This document shows positions 1 through 6,385 of a stretch of 8,612 nucleotides of DNA, piece by piece. The notes below the pieces were generated by a model, which was not told the origin of the DNA, ran no database searches, and saw only the letters and a program-made list of their open reading frames with translations. Position numbers and translations under genes: made by a program. This DNA is from DASRVA01 sp050732935 (GTDB lineage: Bacteria; Gemmatimonadota; Gemmatimonadetes; JACCXV01; JAHWKZ01): assembly GCA_050732935.1 (NCBI GenBank), contig JBOHRW010000029.1, positions 1-8,612 of the forward strand, read 5' to 3'. Numbering within the stretch: the first letter of the stretch is position 1; each line of letters begins with the position of its first letter.

Positions 1-2100
1 ACGATCGACCTGTACGTGGGCGACGTGGGGACGGGCCAGGTCCTGGGCAAACTCGCCTCGACCGACCGCAACCCCCACTTCGACGCCATCGCGTTCCTGA
101 ACTCCGCCGGCACGTGGTCGCCCGACGGCCAGCAGTTCGCGTTCGTCACGTTCGCGGAGGGCGACAACGGCATCGCGATCGCCGACGTGGGGCGCCGTGA
201 GGTCGTCCGGACCCTCGATCTGGACGGGGTCGACGCCCTCTTCGACATCGCCTGGTCGCCCGACGGCGCGTCGATCGCGCTCTCCGGCTCGGCGGGGGCG
301 ATCGTCGACCTGTTTCGGGTCGACCTCGCGAGCGGCGCCGTCGAACGGCTGACGGAGGATCCGTTCGCCGAGCTGGGACCGGCCTGGTCGCCGGATGGTC
401 GGACGATCGCATTCGCCACCGACCGCGGCCCCGGCGCCGCGCTCGACGATCTGCAGCTCCCGCGGATGGGACTCGGCTTCTACGACGTCGAGACACGGCA
501 GGTACGGGTGGAGCGTCCGCTCGGCGACTTCAAGCACGTGAGCCCGCAATATTCTCCCGACGGCGAAAGCCTCTACTTCGTCTCCGACCGCGAGGGCTTC
601 AGCGACGTCTATCGGCAGGACCTGTCCACGGGCGAGACGTACCAGGTGACGCGGGCGACGACCGGGGTGAGCGGGATCACCGAGCTCTCCCGGGCGCTCA
701 GCGTGGCGAGCCAATCGGGACGCCTGGCGTTCAGCGTGTTCCGCGACGGTGGCTATCGCGGCGCGACCCTTCCGGCCGACCGGGCGCGGGGGACGCCCGT
801 CACCGGATCCGGAGGGCCCGCCGTGGCGGCCGTTCTCCCACCGACCACGTCGAGCCCGCCGGTCGTGGTGGCCAGTTACCTGGCGAGCCCCCGCCAGGAG
901 CTGGAAAGCGCGCGGGGTTTCGAGGAGAAGGCGTACGATTCCGCCCTCTCGCTCGACTACGTCGCGCCTCCCTCGGCGGGGGTGGCGGTCGACCGGTTCG
1001 GGACCTCGGTCGGGGGCTCGATCGGCTTCTTCTTCGGCGACCTCCTCGGCAACCGCCAGCTCGCGCTCGGGGTCCAGGCCAACGGGGGACCCAAGGACCT
1101 GGGCGGCGTCCTCACCTACGTGAACCTGGGGGACCGCTTCAACTGGGGCTACCAGGTGGGGCGGCAGACGTACCGCAGCGTGTTTCCGAGCGTCCGCTTT
1201 CCGGTGATCGAGGGCGTCCCGGCGCGCGAGGTCACCCTGCAGCTCAACCGGACCTACTACAACCGGGCCAGCCTCATCGGGCAGTATCCGTTCTCCACGA
1301 CCCGCCGCGTGGAGGGCGAGGTCGGCTTCGCCAACATCGGTTTCGACATCGAGGCACTCACGACCACCTTCGTGGGCGGCCAGCCCGTCTCCGAGGTCGA
1401 GCGAGACCTCCCCTCGCCGGACGGGCTCAATCTCGGGACCGGCAGCGTCGCCTACGTCGAGGATTACTCGTTCTTCGGCTTCACTTCGCCCGTCCGGGGC
1501 GGCCGCTCGCGGTTCGAAGTGGGGGGGAACGCGGGGACGCTCAACTTCGCCGACCTGCTGCTCGACTGGCGGCGCTACTTCTTCGCCCGGCCGGTGACGT
1601 TCGCCATACGGGGATTCCACCTGGGCCGCTACGGTGGCGACGCCGAGAACGACCGGCTGACCCCCCTCTTCGTCGGCTACCCGACCCTCGTCCGCGGGTA
1701 CGAGGCGGGGTCGTTCGAGCCCGCCGAGTGCACCGACGTCCCCGGCGACCAGAACGCCTGCCCCGAGTTCGACCGGCTGATCGGGAGCCGGATCGCGGTT
1801 GCCAACGCCGAGTTCCGGGTGCCGCTCTTCGGCACCGAGGGCTACGGCCTACTGGGCGCCAGCTTCCTGCCGACCGAGCTGGTCGGGTTCGTGGACGGCG
1901 CCGTCGCCTGGACAAAGGACGAGTCGCCCGAGTTCGACCTGGCCCGTGAGTCGACCGAGCGGATCCCCGTCTTCAGCGCCGGGAGCTCGCTGCGCTTCAA
2001 CTTGTTCGGGGCGATCGTGGCCGAGGTCTACTACGCGTACCCGTTCCAGCGCCCGGAAGAGGGCTGGCGCTGGGGCTTCCAGCTCGCGCCGGGCTGGTAA
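1..2100 (+). CDS. PD40/TolB-like beta-propeller fused to an Omp85-family outer-membrane barrel, 5' truncated
   Basis: The reading frame is open to the left edge and runs through codons before the first GTG at 16, so the true start lies outside the window. Residue numbers count that GTG as 1. The N-terminal ~260 residues carry propeller repeats with the PD40 signature: WSPDG at 34, 80 and 124, and YSPDG at 179. A Pro/Ser/Thr-rich linker (~270-300) leads into a ~390-residue barrel of alternating beta strands. The barrel has the Omp85 hallmark VRGY at 559-562 (loop L6) and a following strand with ANAEFRVPL. It ends in Trp, as expected for a C-terminal beta-signal read by the BAM complex. No POTRA domain is visible in the part present. 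The likely role is an outer-membrane protein with a periplasmic propeller, perhaps in assembly or transport; substrate and partners are unknown. The only two cysteines (572 and 582) follow the VRGY motif. Confidence 0.85.
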   Translation, partial: TIDLYVGDVGTGQVLGKLASTDRNPHFDAIAFLNSAGTWSPDGQQFAFVTFAEGDNGIAIADVGRREVVRTLDLDGVDALFDIAWSPDGASIALSGSAGAIVDLFRVDLASGAVERLTEDPFAELGPAWSPDGRTIAFATDRGPGAALDDLQLPRMGLGFYDVETRQVRVERPLGDFKHVSPQYSPDGESLYFVSDREGFSDVYRQDLSTGETYQVTRATTGVSGITELSRALSVASQSGRLAFSVFRDGGYRGATLPADRARGTPVTGSGGPAVAAVLPPTTSSPPVVVASYLASPRQELESARGFEEKAYDSALSLDYVAPPSAGVAVDRFGTSVGGSIGFFFGDLLGNRQLALGVQANGGPKDLGGVLTYVNLGDRFNWGYQVGRQTYRSVFPSVRFPVIEGVPAREVTLQLNRTYYNRASLIGQYPFSTTRRVEGEVGFANIGFDIEALTTTFVGGQPVSEVERDLPSPDGLNLGTGSVAYVEDYSFFGFTSPVRGGRSRFEVGGNAGTLNFADLLLDWRRYFFARPVTFAIRGFHLGRYGGDAENDRLTPLFVGYPTLVRGYEAGSFEPAECTDVPGDQNACPEFDRLIGSRIAVANAEFRVPLFGTEGYGLLGASFLPTELVGFVDGAVAWTKDESPEFDLARESTERIPVFSAGSSLRFNLFGAIVAEVYYAYPFQRPEEGWRWGFQLAPGW

Positions 2101-2327
2101 GGGGTAGGCACCGGGAGACCCGCCCCCGGCCATGGTCGCGATGGCTTGGCGATTCCACGCGAAGCTGCGTTTTGATGGTAGGAACGAGCAGAATCTGCCC
2201 CATCCTCGGCCATGTCGGGTTTCTGACGGTGCCTCGACGCGTCTCCGGGTTAGCATGGGGTCAGTATCGAGCGTGAAGTCGCGCCCGGGACCCACGGGGT
2301 GCGGACGACAGCGATAAACTCTCCAGC

Positions 2328-2333
2328 AGGAGG
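2328..2333 (+). promoter_or_regulatory. Ribosome binding site AGGAGG of the lipoprotein gene
   Basis: A full AGGAGG lies four bases before the ATG at 2338. It decides the start against an in-frame GTG at 2299: starting at 2338 puts a basic n-region and lipobox at the N-terminus, whereas 2299 would add 13 residues ahead of the signal peptide. Confidence 0.85.
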
Positions 2334-2337
2334 AAAC

Positions 2338-2913
2338 ATGAGGAAGCACAGCAGATTCCTCGCCACGCTCGCCATCGCCGGAGCGTTCGCGCTCGCCGCA
2401 TGCGCGGAGGGGCAGGACGAAGGCGAGATGGCCGAGCCGATCACCGACGAGACCGGGTTACCGGACGACCCGGGCCTGGACGATCCGGGCCTGACCGATA
2501 CCGGGGTCGAGGCCGGCCCCGTCGAGATCGGGCTCGAGGCCAAGGCCGAGAGCGGCATCACCGGCACCGCGACCGTGACGCCGATCGCCGACGGTGTCGA
2601 GGTGAACCTCGACCTGGATGGCCTGACGGCCGGCGAGACGTACAGCGCGCACCTGCATCGCGGCGCGTGTGACGACGACATGGGCGTGATCGCGCCGCTC
2701 GAGGACATCTCGGCCAGCGCCGATACCGGCCAGAGCACGACCACAATCGGCATGTCGATGCTGGACCCGACCGCCGAGAGCCTGTTCGTGCAGGTGCACT
2801 CCGCGGACGGGACACCGATCGCCTGCGGGAACGTGCCCGAGGACGCCGGCCTGACCGAGCTCGGCAATCCGGTGGATGAGCCCGGCGCGTCGGGAACCGA
2901 CGAGTACCGGTAG
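2338..2913 (+). CDS. Lipoprotein with a CHRD or Cu/Zn-superoxide-dismutase-like domain
   Basis: The 191-residue product begins with a lipoprotein signal peptide: basic MRKHSR, a hydrophobic core, then lipobox LAAC at 19-22, so Cys22 would be lipidated. Position +2 is Ala, not the Asp that retains lipoproteins in the enterobacterial inner membrane. An acidic linker (~24-60) contains a DDPGL repeat. The folded domain spans ~62-168. It has HLH at 105-107, Cys111, His154 in QVHS, and Cys163 in ACGN. This order resembles CHRD domains and Cu/Zn SODs, where an HxH pair binds copper and a Cys near it bonds a Cys in a late ACG motif. The full SOD metal site is not evident, so dismutase activity should not be assumed. 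The gene has its own strong ribosome binding site and a downstream terminator, and looks monocistronic. I saw no convincing promoter in the 237 bases upstream. Confidence 0.7.
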   Translation: MRKHSRFLATLAIAGAFALAACAEGQDEGEMAEPITDETGLPDDPGLDDPGLTDTGVEAGPVEIGLEAKAESGITGTATVTPIADGVEVNLDLDGLTAGETYSAHLHRGACDDDMGVIAPLEDISASADTGQSTTTIGMSMLDPTAESLFVQVHSADGTPIACGNVPEDAGLTELGNPVDEPGASGTDEYR

Positions 2914-2958
2914 ACCCGAGGATCTGACGAGCGCGGTCGACATGGCCGCGCGCCAGCC

Positions 2959-2990
2959 AGGGCGGCGCTTCCGGGCGCCGCCCTTCTGTT
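2959..2990 (+). terminator. Intrinsic terminator after the lipoprotein gene
   Basis: A perfect 10-bp stem (AGGGCGGCGC at 2959-2968 with GCGCCGCCCT at 2975-2984) closes a six-base loop and runs into the T-rich tract TTCTGTTGT. A weaker 6-bp hairpin (2931-2936 with 2946-2951) sits just before it. The pair lies 45 bases past the lipoprotein stop. Confidence 0.85.
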
Positions 2991-3024
2991 GTGACTGGAA
3001 CCTGCTTCGAACTGACCTGTCGGG

Positions 3025-3054
3025 TTGCCTTTGCAGAGCGGCCTGAGGTAAATT
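3025..3054 (+). promoter_or_regulatory. Possible promoter of the ATPase remnant
   Basis: TTGCCT at 3025-3030 and TAAATT at 3049-3054 are 18 bp apart, each an imperfect match to the sigma70 -35 and -10 boxes. The -10 runs into the palindrome at 3053-3072, which would suit an operator. This is a by-eye match only. Confidence 0.3.
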
Positions 3055-3072
3055 ACTCAGACCATTGAGTAA
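3053..3072. repeat. Perfect inverted repeat TTACTCA-N6-TGAGTAA, possible operator
   Basis: Two 7-base arms (3053-3059 and 3066-3072) are perfect reverse complements around a six-base spacer. The right arm overlaps the TTG start (3065-3067) of the ATPase remnant. The AT-rich arms stand out in GC-rich surroundings. A dimeric regulator site is plausible; so is an RNA hairpin over the start codon. Confidence 0.5.
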
Positions 3073-3298
3073 ACGTGCAAGCCCCGTATTTACAAGACGT
3101 TATGGCGATATCCTTCGGGAGCGTCTCGCGGAGACACGCCGGTTCATACAGGTCGTGACCGGACCGCGGCAGGTGACGACCCTGGTTCGACAGGTCACGG
3201 CGGATCTCGACCGTCCCGTCCATTTCGCCAGCGCCGACGATCCTCTACATCCTCGGGTCGTTACCGCGCTCGATGCGGCGTGGTCTCGAGCCCGTTGA
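3065..3298 (+). pseudogene. N-terminal remnant of an AAA/DUF4143-type ATPase
   Basis: The 77-residue frame matches the start of the family of archaeal-type AAA ATPases with a C-terminal DUF4143 domain, normally about 380-400 aa. The order seen is an RxxGDILRERLAE segment (~12-22), RRFIQVVTGPRQV (~25-37), TTLVRQV (~38-44), and a strand ending FASADDP. Intact members have GPRQVGKTTL as Walker A. Here Gly-Lys is missing between 3175 and 3176, an in-frame loss of six bases that removes the nucleotide-binding lysine. The frame then stops, so Walker B, the rest of the AAA domain and DUF4143 are absent. The tail ALDAAWSRAR still faintly resembles the normal continuation. The start is a TTG without a well-placed ribosome binding site. 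The frame overlaps the thioesterase frame by 19 bases if that gene starts at 3280. A decayed gene is the best reading. Confidence 0.7.
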
Positions 3299-3786
3299 GC
3301 CGTTCCGCTTGCGGTGGAGACCCCGACCAGCTCCCCAGGCCCGTATCAGCCAGCCGTGTCACGATCAGCATTCTGGCGGCGCCGGAGACCCGGAACATCT
3401 TCGGCTCCGTCCACGGTGGATGGATTCTCCGCCAGGTGGATGAGACGGCTTATGTATGCGCCGCACGGCATGCCGGCCGGCACGCCATCACGGCGTCGAT
3501 CGACCGGGTCGATTTCAAGTCGCCGATCCATATCGGCGATCTCGTCTCTCTGCGGGCGTCGGTGCACTGGGTCGGTCGCACGTCGATGCTGATCGGGGTC
3601 AAGGTCGAGGCGGAGGATCTGCTGTCGGGGGAGGTGCGGCACACCAATTCCTGCCTGACCACGTTCGTGGCGATCGACGAGCGCTTCAAGCCGGTGCCGG
3701 TTCCGGGCCTGATCCGCGAAACCGAGGAGGAGGAGGAGCGGTGGCGGGCGGCGGAGGGGCGGCGTCGAGGGCGAGGTCTGCACTGA
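3280..3786 (+). CDS. Hotdog-fold acyl-CoA thioesterase
   Basis: The 168-residue product belongs to the acyl-CoA hydrolase (YciA/BACH-like) hotdog family, which hydrolyses acyl-CoA to free acid and CoA in the cytoplasm. Seen in order are N39, HGG at 45-47 and D54 in ILRQVDETA, then AARH at 61-64, a TASIDRVDFKSPI strand, and VGRTSMLIGVKVEAED leading to HTNSCLTTFVAID. HGG followed by a conserved Asp is the family's active-site helix region. The length suits a single-hotdog enzyme, which would have to oligomerise. The last ~25 residues are an acidic EEEEE run followed by an Arg-rich tail, outside the core. The start is uncertain: GTG at 3280 and TTG at 3295 are both in frame, and neither has a clear ribosome binding site. 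The conserved core begins near residue 26, so either would give a functional protein. The acyl chain preferred cannot be read from the sequence. Confidence 0.85.
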   Translation: MVSSPLSRSACGGDPDQLPRPVSASRVTISILAAPETRNIFGSVHGGWILRQVDETAYVCAARHAGRHAITASIDRVDFKSPIHIGDLVSLRASVHWVGRTSMLIGVKVEAEDLLSGEVRHTNSCLTTFVAIDERFKPVPVPGLIRETEEEEERWRAAEGRRRGRGLH

Positions 3787-3814
3787 CGGCCTGACATGCG
3801 TCAATAGTTCTACT

Positions 3815-3859
3815 GACCCCTTTCAAGCGAACCGGAATCTTCCGTCGTTTGCTGGGGTC
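3815..3859 (+). other. Nested stem-loop in the leader of the aldehyde dehydrogenase gene
   Basis: Three paired segments stack in order. GACCCC (3815-3820) pairs with GGGGTC (3854-3859). AGCGAA (3826-3831) pairs with TTTGCT (3848-3853) with one G-U. CGGAA (3833-3837) pairs with TTCCG (3840-3844). A five-base bulge (TTTCA) and a three-base asymmetry interrupt the stem. No T-run follows directly, so it is not a standard terminator. It lies 29 bases after the thioesterase stop and 82 bases before the next ATG. Confidence 0.45.
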
Positions 3860-3941
3860 CGCCTGGTCCTCTAGCTTTTGATCCATCCGGCTCATCAGGC
3901 CCTGGGATCACCCCGCAGCCCGGCCCCTTCCGAGGCAGACC

Positions 3942-5474
3942 ATGACTACGAAGACCGCATCCATCCGCCCCAGCCAACCGGAGGCCCGTGTGTCCGAGAC
4001 CTACCGAAACTTCATCGGCGGCGAGTGGGCCGCCGCCGACGGCGGCGCCACGTTCGAGAACCGCAACCCCGCCGATACCGACGACCTGATCGGCGTCTTC
4101 GCGGCGAGCGGCCCGATCGACGTCGAGCGCGCGGTGGCCGCCGCCTGGAAGGGCTTCCGCGAGTGGAGCCGGATCCCGGCCCCCAAGCGCGGCGAGGTCC
4201 TGAAGCGGGCGGGCGACCTCCTGACCGAGCAGAAGGACGAGATCGCCGACGGGATGACCCGCGAGATGGGGAAGCCGCTCGTCGAGACTCGGGGCGACGT
4301 GCAGGAGGCGATCGACACCGCCTACTACGCGGCCAGCGAGGGCCGGCGCCTGTTCGGTCGCACGGCGCCCTCCGAGCTCCCGAGCAAGATCGGGTTCACG
4401 ACCCGCCGGCCGGCCGGCGTGTTCGGGATCGTGACGCCCTGGAACTTCCCGATCGCGGTCCCCTCGTGGAAGATCTTCCCGGCCCTCGTCTGTGGCTGCG
4501 CGGTCGTCTGGAAGCCGGCCGAGGACACGCCATGGTCGGCGGTCAAGTTCGTCGAGGTGCTGCTAAAGGCAGGGTTGCCGCCGAACGTGATCCAGCTCGT
4601 CACCGGGTTCGGCCCCGACGCGGGCGCTCCCCTGGTCCAGCATCCCGACATCAGCGGGGTCTCGTTCACCGGCTCGACCGCCGTCGGCTGGCGGATCGCC
4701 GGGTGGTGCGGCGAGCGCGGCAAGCCGGTGTCGCTCGAGATGGGGGGGAAGAACGCCCAGCTCGTCATGGCCGACGCCGACCTGGACCTGGCCCTCGAGG
4801 GCATCCTCTGGGGCGCCTTCGGGACGACCGGCCAGCGCTGCACGGCGACCTCGCGGCTCGTCGTCGAGTCGCCGATCCACGATGAGCTCGTCGACCGGCT
4901 GGCCGGCCGGGCGGGGAAGCTGACCTTGGGGGACGGCCGCCGGGCGGGCACCGACGTCGGTCCTCTCATCAACGAGGACGCGCGCGAGAAGGTCGAGAAG
5001 TACGTTCGGATCGGGCAGGAGGAGGGCGCGACCCTGCGCCTGGGCGGCTCCCGTCCGGACGGCGAAGAGCTGGCCCGCGGCTGGTTCTACCGCCCCACGA
5101 TCTTCACCGGCGTCGGGCCGGACATGCGGATCGCCACCGAGGAGATCTTCGGACCCGTCCTCTCGGTCCTGCGGGTGGAATCGCTGGACGAGGGGATCGA
5201 GGTCATGAACGGCGTCCGCTACGGGCTGTCGTCCTCGATCTACACCAGCGACGTGAGCGCCGCCTTCCGGGCGATCGAGCGGATCGAGGCCGGGATCACC
5301 TACGTCAATGGCCCCACGATCGGCGCCGAGGCCCACTTTCCGTTCGGTGGCGTCAAGGACACCGGGAACGGTCACCGCGAAGGCGGCTGGCCGGTCTACG
5401 ATTTCTTCACCGAGACCAAGACCGTCTACGTCGACTACTCCGGGAAGCTCCAGAAGGCGCAGATCGATACGTAG
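3942..5474 (+). CDS. NAD(P)-dependent aldehyde dehydrogenase, substrate unknown
   Basis: The 510-residue product is a full-length ALDH-superfamily enzyme, which oxidises an aldehyde to the acid with NAD(P)+ in the cytoplasm. With the ATG start, the key residues are Asn168 in PWNFP (oxyanion), Lys191 in WKPAE (cofactor binding), FTGS at 242-245 (Rossmann turn), Glu266 in LEMGGK (general base), nucleophile Cys300 in GQRC, and Glu401 in EIFGP (ribose binding). The C-terminus has FPFGGVKDTGNGHREGG, then a VYVDYSGKLQKAQID tail. Semialdehyde dehydrogenases of amino- and keto-acid breakdown are close in pattern, but I cannot choose among them. Two starts are possible: ATG 3942 with a weak GAGG, or GTG 3990 with GGAGG at 3980-3984. 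Conserved sequence begins just after the GTG. The thioesterase upstream and lepB downstream give no clear metabolic context. Confidence 0.92.
   Translation: MTTKTASIRPSQPEARVSETYRNFIGGEWAAADGGATFENRNPADTDDLIGVFAASGPIDVERAVAAAWKGFREWSRIPAPKRGEVLKRAGDLLTEQKDEIADGMTREMGKPLVETRGDVQEAIDTAYYAASEGRRLFGRTAPSELPSKIGFTTRRPAGVFGIVTPWNFPIAVPSWKIFPALVCGCAVVWKPAEDTPWSAVKFVEVLLKAGLPPNVIQLVTGFGPDAGAPLVQHPDISGVSFTGSTAVGWRIAGWCGERGKPVSLEMGGKNAQLVMADADLDLALEGILWGAFGTTGQRCTATSRLVVESPIHDELVDRLAGRAGKLTLGDGRRAGTDVGPLINEDAREKVEKYVRIGQEEGATLRLGGSRPDGEELARGWFYRPTIFTGVGPDMRIATEEIFGPVLSVLRVESLDEGIEVMNGVRYGLSSSIYTSDVSAAFRAIERIEAGITYVNGPTIGAEAHFPFGGVKDTGNGHREGGWPVYDFFTETKTVYVDYSGKLQKAQIDT
3980..3984 (+). promoter_or_regulatory. 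Ribosome binding site GGAGG favouring the internal GTG start of the aldehyde dehydrogenase
   Basis: GGAGG lies five bases before an in-frame GTG at 3990, a better match and spacing than the GAGG at 3932-3935 before the ATG at 3942. Starting at 3990 would give a 494-residue protein beginning at SETYRNFIGG, where ALDH conservation starts. Confidence 0.45.
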
Positions 5475-5508
5475 CTCCGGCAGGATCGTCAACGCTCGTG
5501 TCCCGACC

Positions 5509-5537
5509 TGAACACCGGGGCCGTTCGAGTGTATTTT
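5509..5537 (+). promoter_or_regulatory. Possible promoter of lepB
   Basis: TGAACA (5509-5514) and TATTTT (5532-5537) are separated by 17 bp, each matching four of six sigma70 consensus bases. Transcription would begin near 5544, downstream of the GTG at 5529, which fits the TTG 5592 start chosen for lepB. Confidence 0.35.
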
Positions 5538-5576
5538 GAGGGCCATTCACGCGCCGACCAACGCGCGTGGTCCATC

Positions 5577-5585
5577 AGGAGGAGG
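5577..5585 (+). promoter_or_regulatory. Strong ribosome binding site setting the lepB start at TTG 5592
   Basis: AGGAGGAGG contains two overlapping consensus Shine-Dalgarno sequences. The second (5580-5585) is six bases from an in-frame TTG at 5592. The in-frame GTG at 5529 has no comparable site. Confidence 0.8.
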
Positions 5586-5591
5586 AAGACC

Positions 5592-6353
5592 TTGGCCCGG
5601 AACCCCACGAAGTCCACACCGAAGAAGTACACGCCTCCCCGGCGCGCGCCGGAGCCAGCTCCGTTCGCCCGCGTGATCTGGGAGTGGACGAAATCGATCG
5701 CGGTGGCCTTCGTCCTTTTCATCCTGATCCGGACCTTCCTGATCCAGGCCTTCAAGATCCCGACCGGCTCGATGGAGGATACGCTCCTGATCGGGGACTT
5801 CCTGCTGGTCAACAAGGCGGTCTACGGGGCCCAGATCCCGGGCACCGACCTGTATCTGCCCGGCTTCCGGGAGGTCCAGCGTGGCGACATCGTGGTCTTC
5901 GTCTATCCCGACCCGTACAACGAGTACGAGCCCGACCCCGACTACGTGAAGCGCGTCGTCGGCGTCCCCGGTGACACGCTGGAGATGCGCGACAAGGCTC
6001 TCTACCGGAACGGGGAGCGGCCGCGCGAGCCGTACGCCGAGCACGTGGACGGTGTCGACGACCAGTACCGCCCCCAGTTCGCGTGGCAGCGGCGCTTCCT
6101 GGCCCCGGGGGTCGATCCCGCCGAATACCGCCCGTCCCGGGACAACTGGGGGCCGATCGTGGTGCCCCCCGAGAGCTATTTCGTGATGGGCGACAACCGG
6201 GACAACTCGGCCGACAGCCGCTACTGGGGGTTCGTTCCGGAGGACGCCATCAAGGGCCGCCCGCTGGTCGTGTACTTCTCCAAGGAGTCGGCGAGCCCGC
6301 TACCCGGGCTCTCGGAGATCCGCTTCGGGCGGATCGGGGATCTGATCCGGTGA
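5592..6353 (+). CDS. lepB: Signal peptidase I
   Basis: This membrane serine protease (family S26) cuts signal peptides from proteins exported by Sec or Tat. From TTG 5592 it is 253 residues long. A basic, Pro-rich cytoplasmic N-terminus (1-27) precedes one membrane segment (~34-52). Catalytic Ser60 lies in IPTGSMEDTL. Catalytic Lys120 lies in YVKRVVGVPGD, where the dyad lysine is expected. Box E, GDNRDNSADSRYWG, is at 200-213, followed by a GRPLVVYFS strand. A ~55-residue insert between the lysine box and box E contains an acidic, Tyr-rich stretch and WQRRFLAPGVDP. The frame extends upstream to a GTG at 5529, but the ribosome binding site and the candidate promoter favour 5592. The stop codon falls inside a hairpin, and rpoD follows with its own promoter. 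Confidence 0.95.
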   Translation: MARNPTKSTPKKYTPPRRAPEPAPFARVIWEWTKSIAVAFVLFILIRTFLIQAFKIPTGSMEDTLLIGDFLLVNKAVYGAQIPGTDLYLPGFREVQRGDIVVFVYPDPYNEYEPDPDYVKRVVGVPGDTLEMRDKALYRNGERPREPYAEHVDGVDDQYRPQFAWQRRFLAPGVDPAEYRPSRDNWGPIVVPPESYFVMGDNRDNSADSRYWGFVPEDAIKGRPLVVYFSKESASPLPGLSEIRFGRIGDLIR

Positions 6354-6373
6354 TCCCCGAAAGCCTCTTTTCT
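6334..6373 (+). terminator. Hairpin over the lepB stop codon, possible terminator
   Basis: A perfect 9-bp stem, TCGGGGATC (6334-6342) with GATCCCCGA (6352-6360), closes a nine-base loop. The lepB TGA (6351-6353) spans the junction of loop and right arm. The T-run CTCTTTTCTC starts only five bases past the stem, so termination may be partial. It separates lepB from the rpoD promoter. Confidence 0.45.
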
Positions 6374-6385
6374 CGCCCTACACCG

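Noticed and set aside
2101..2327. Promoter or small gene upstream of the lipoprotein
   Set aside because: TAGCAT (2251) and CAGTAT (2262) could be -10 boxes, but no -35 lies at an acceptable distance. Short frames here have no ribosome binding site or recognisable content. A weak CCGGG/CCCGG hairpin after the barrel gene lacks a T-run.
3849..3877. Promoter of the aldehyde dehydrogenase (TTGCTG, 17 bp, TAGCTT)
   Set aside because: The spacing is right, but each box matches only three of six consensus bases, and the -35 falls inside the nested hairpin. Too weak to annotate.
3878..4885. Long plus-strand frame inside the aldehyde dehydrogenase gene
   Set aside because: It overlaps a gene with every ALDH catalytic residue, and its translation is a low-complexity Arg-rich sequence with no recognisable domain.
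4563..5546. Long minus-strand frame opposite the aldehyde dehydrogenase gene
   Set aside because: It is an antisense frame kept open by high third-position GC. No family is recognisable and no ribosome binding site was noted.
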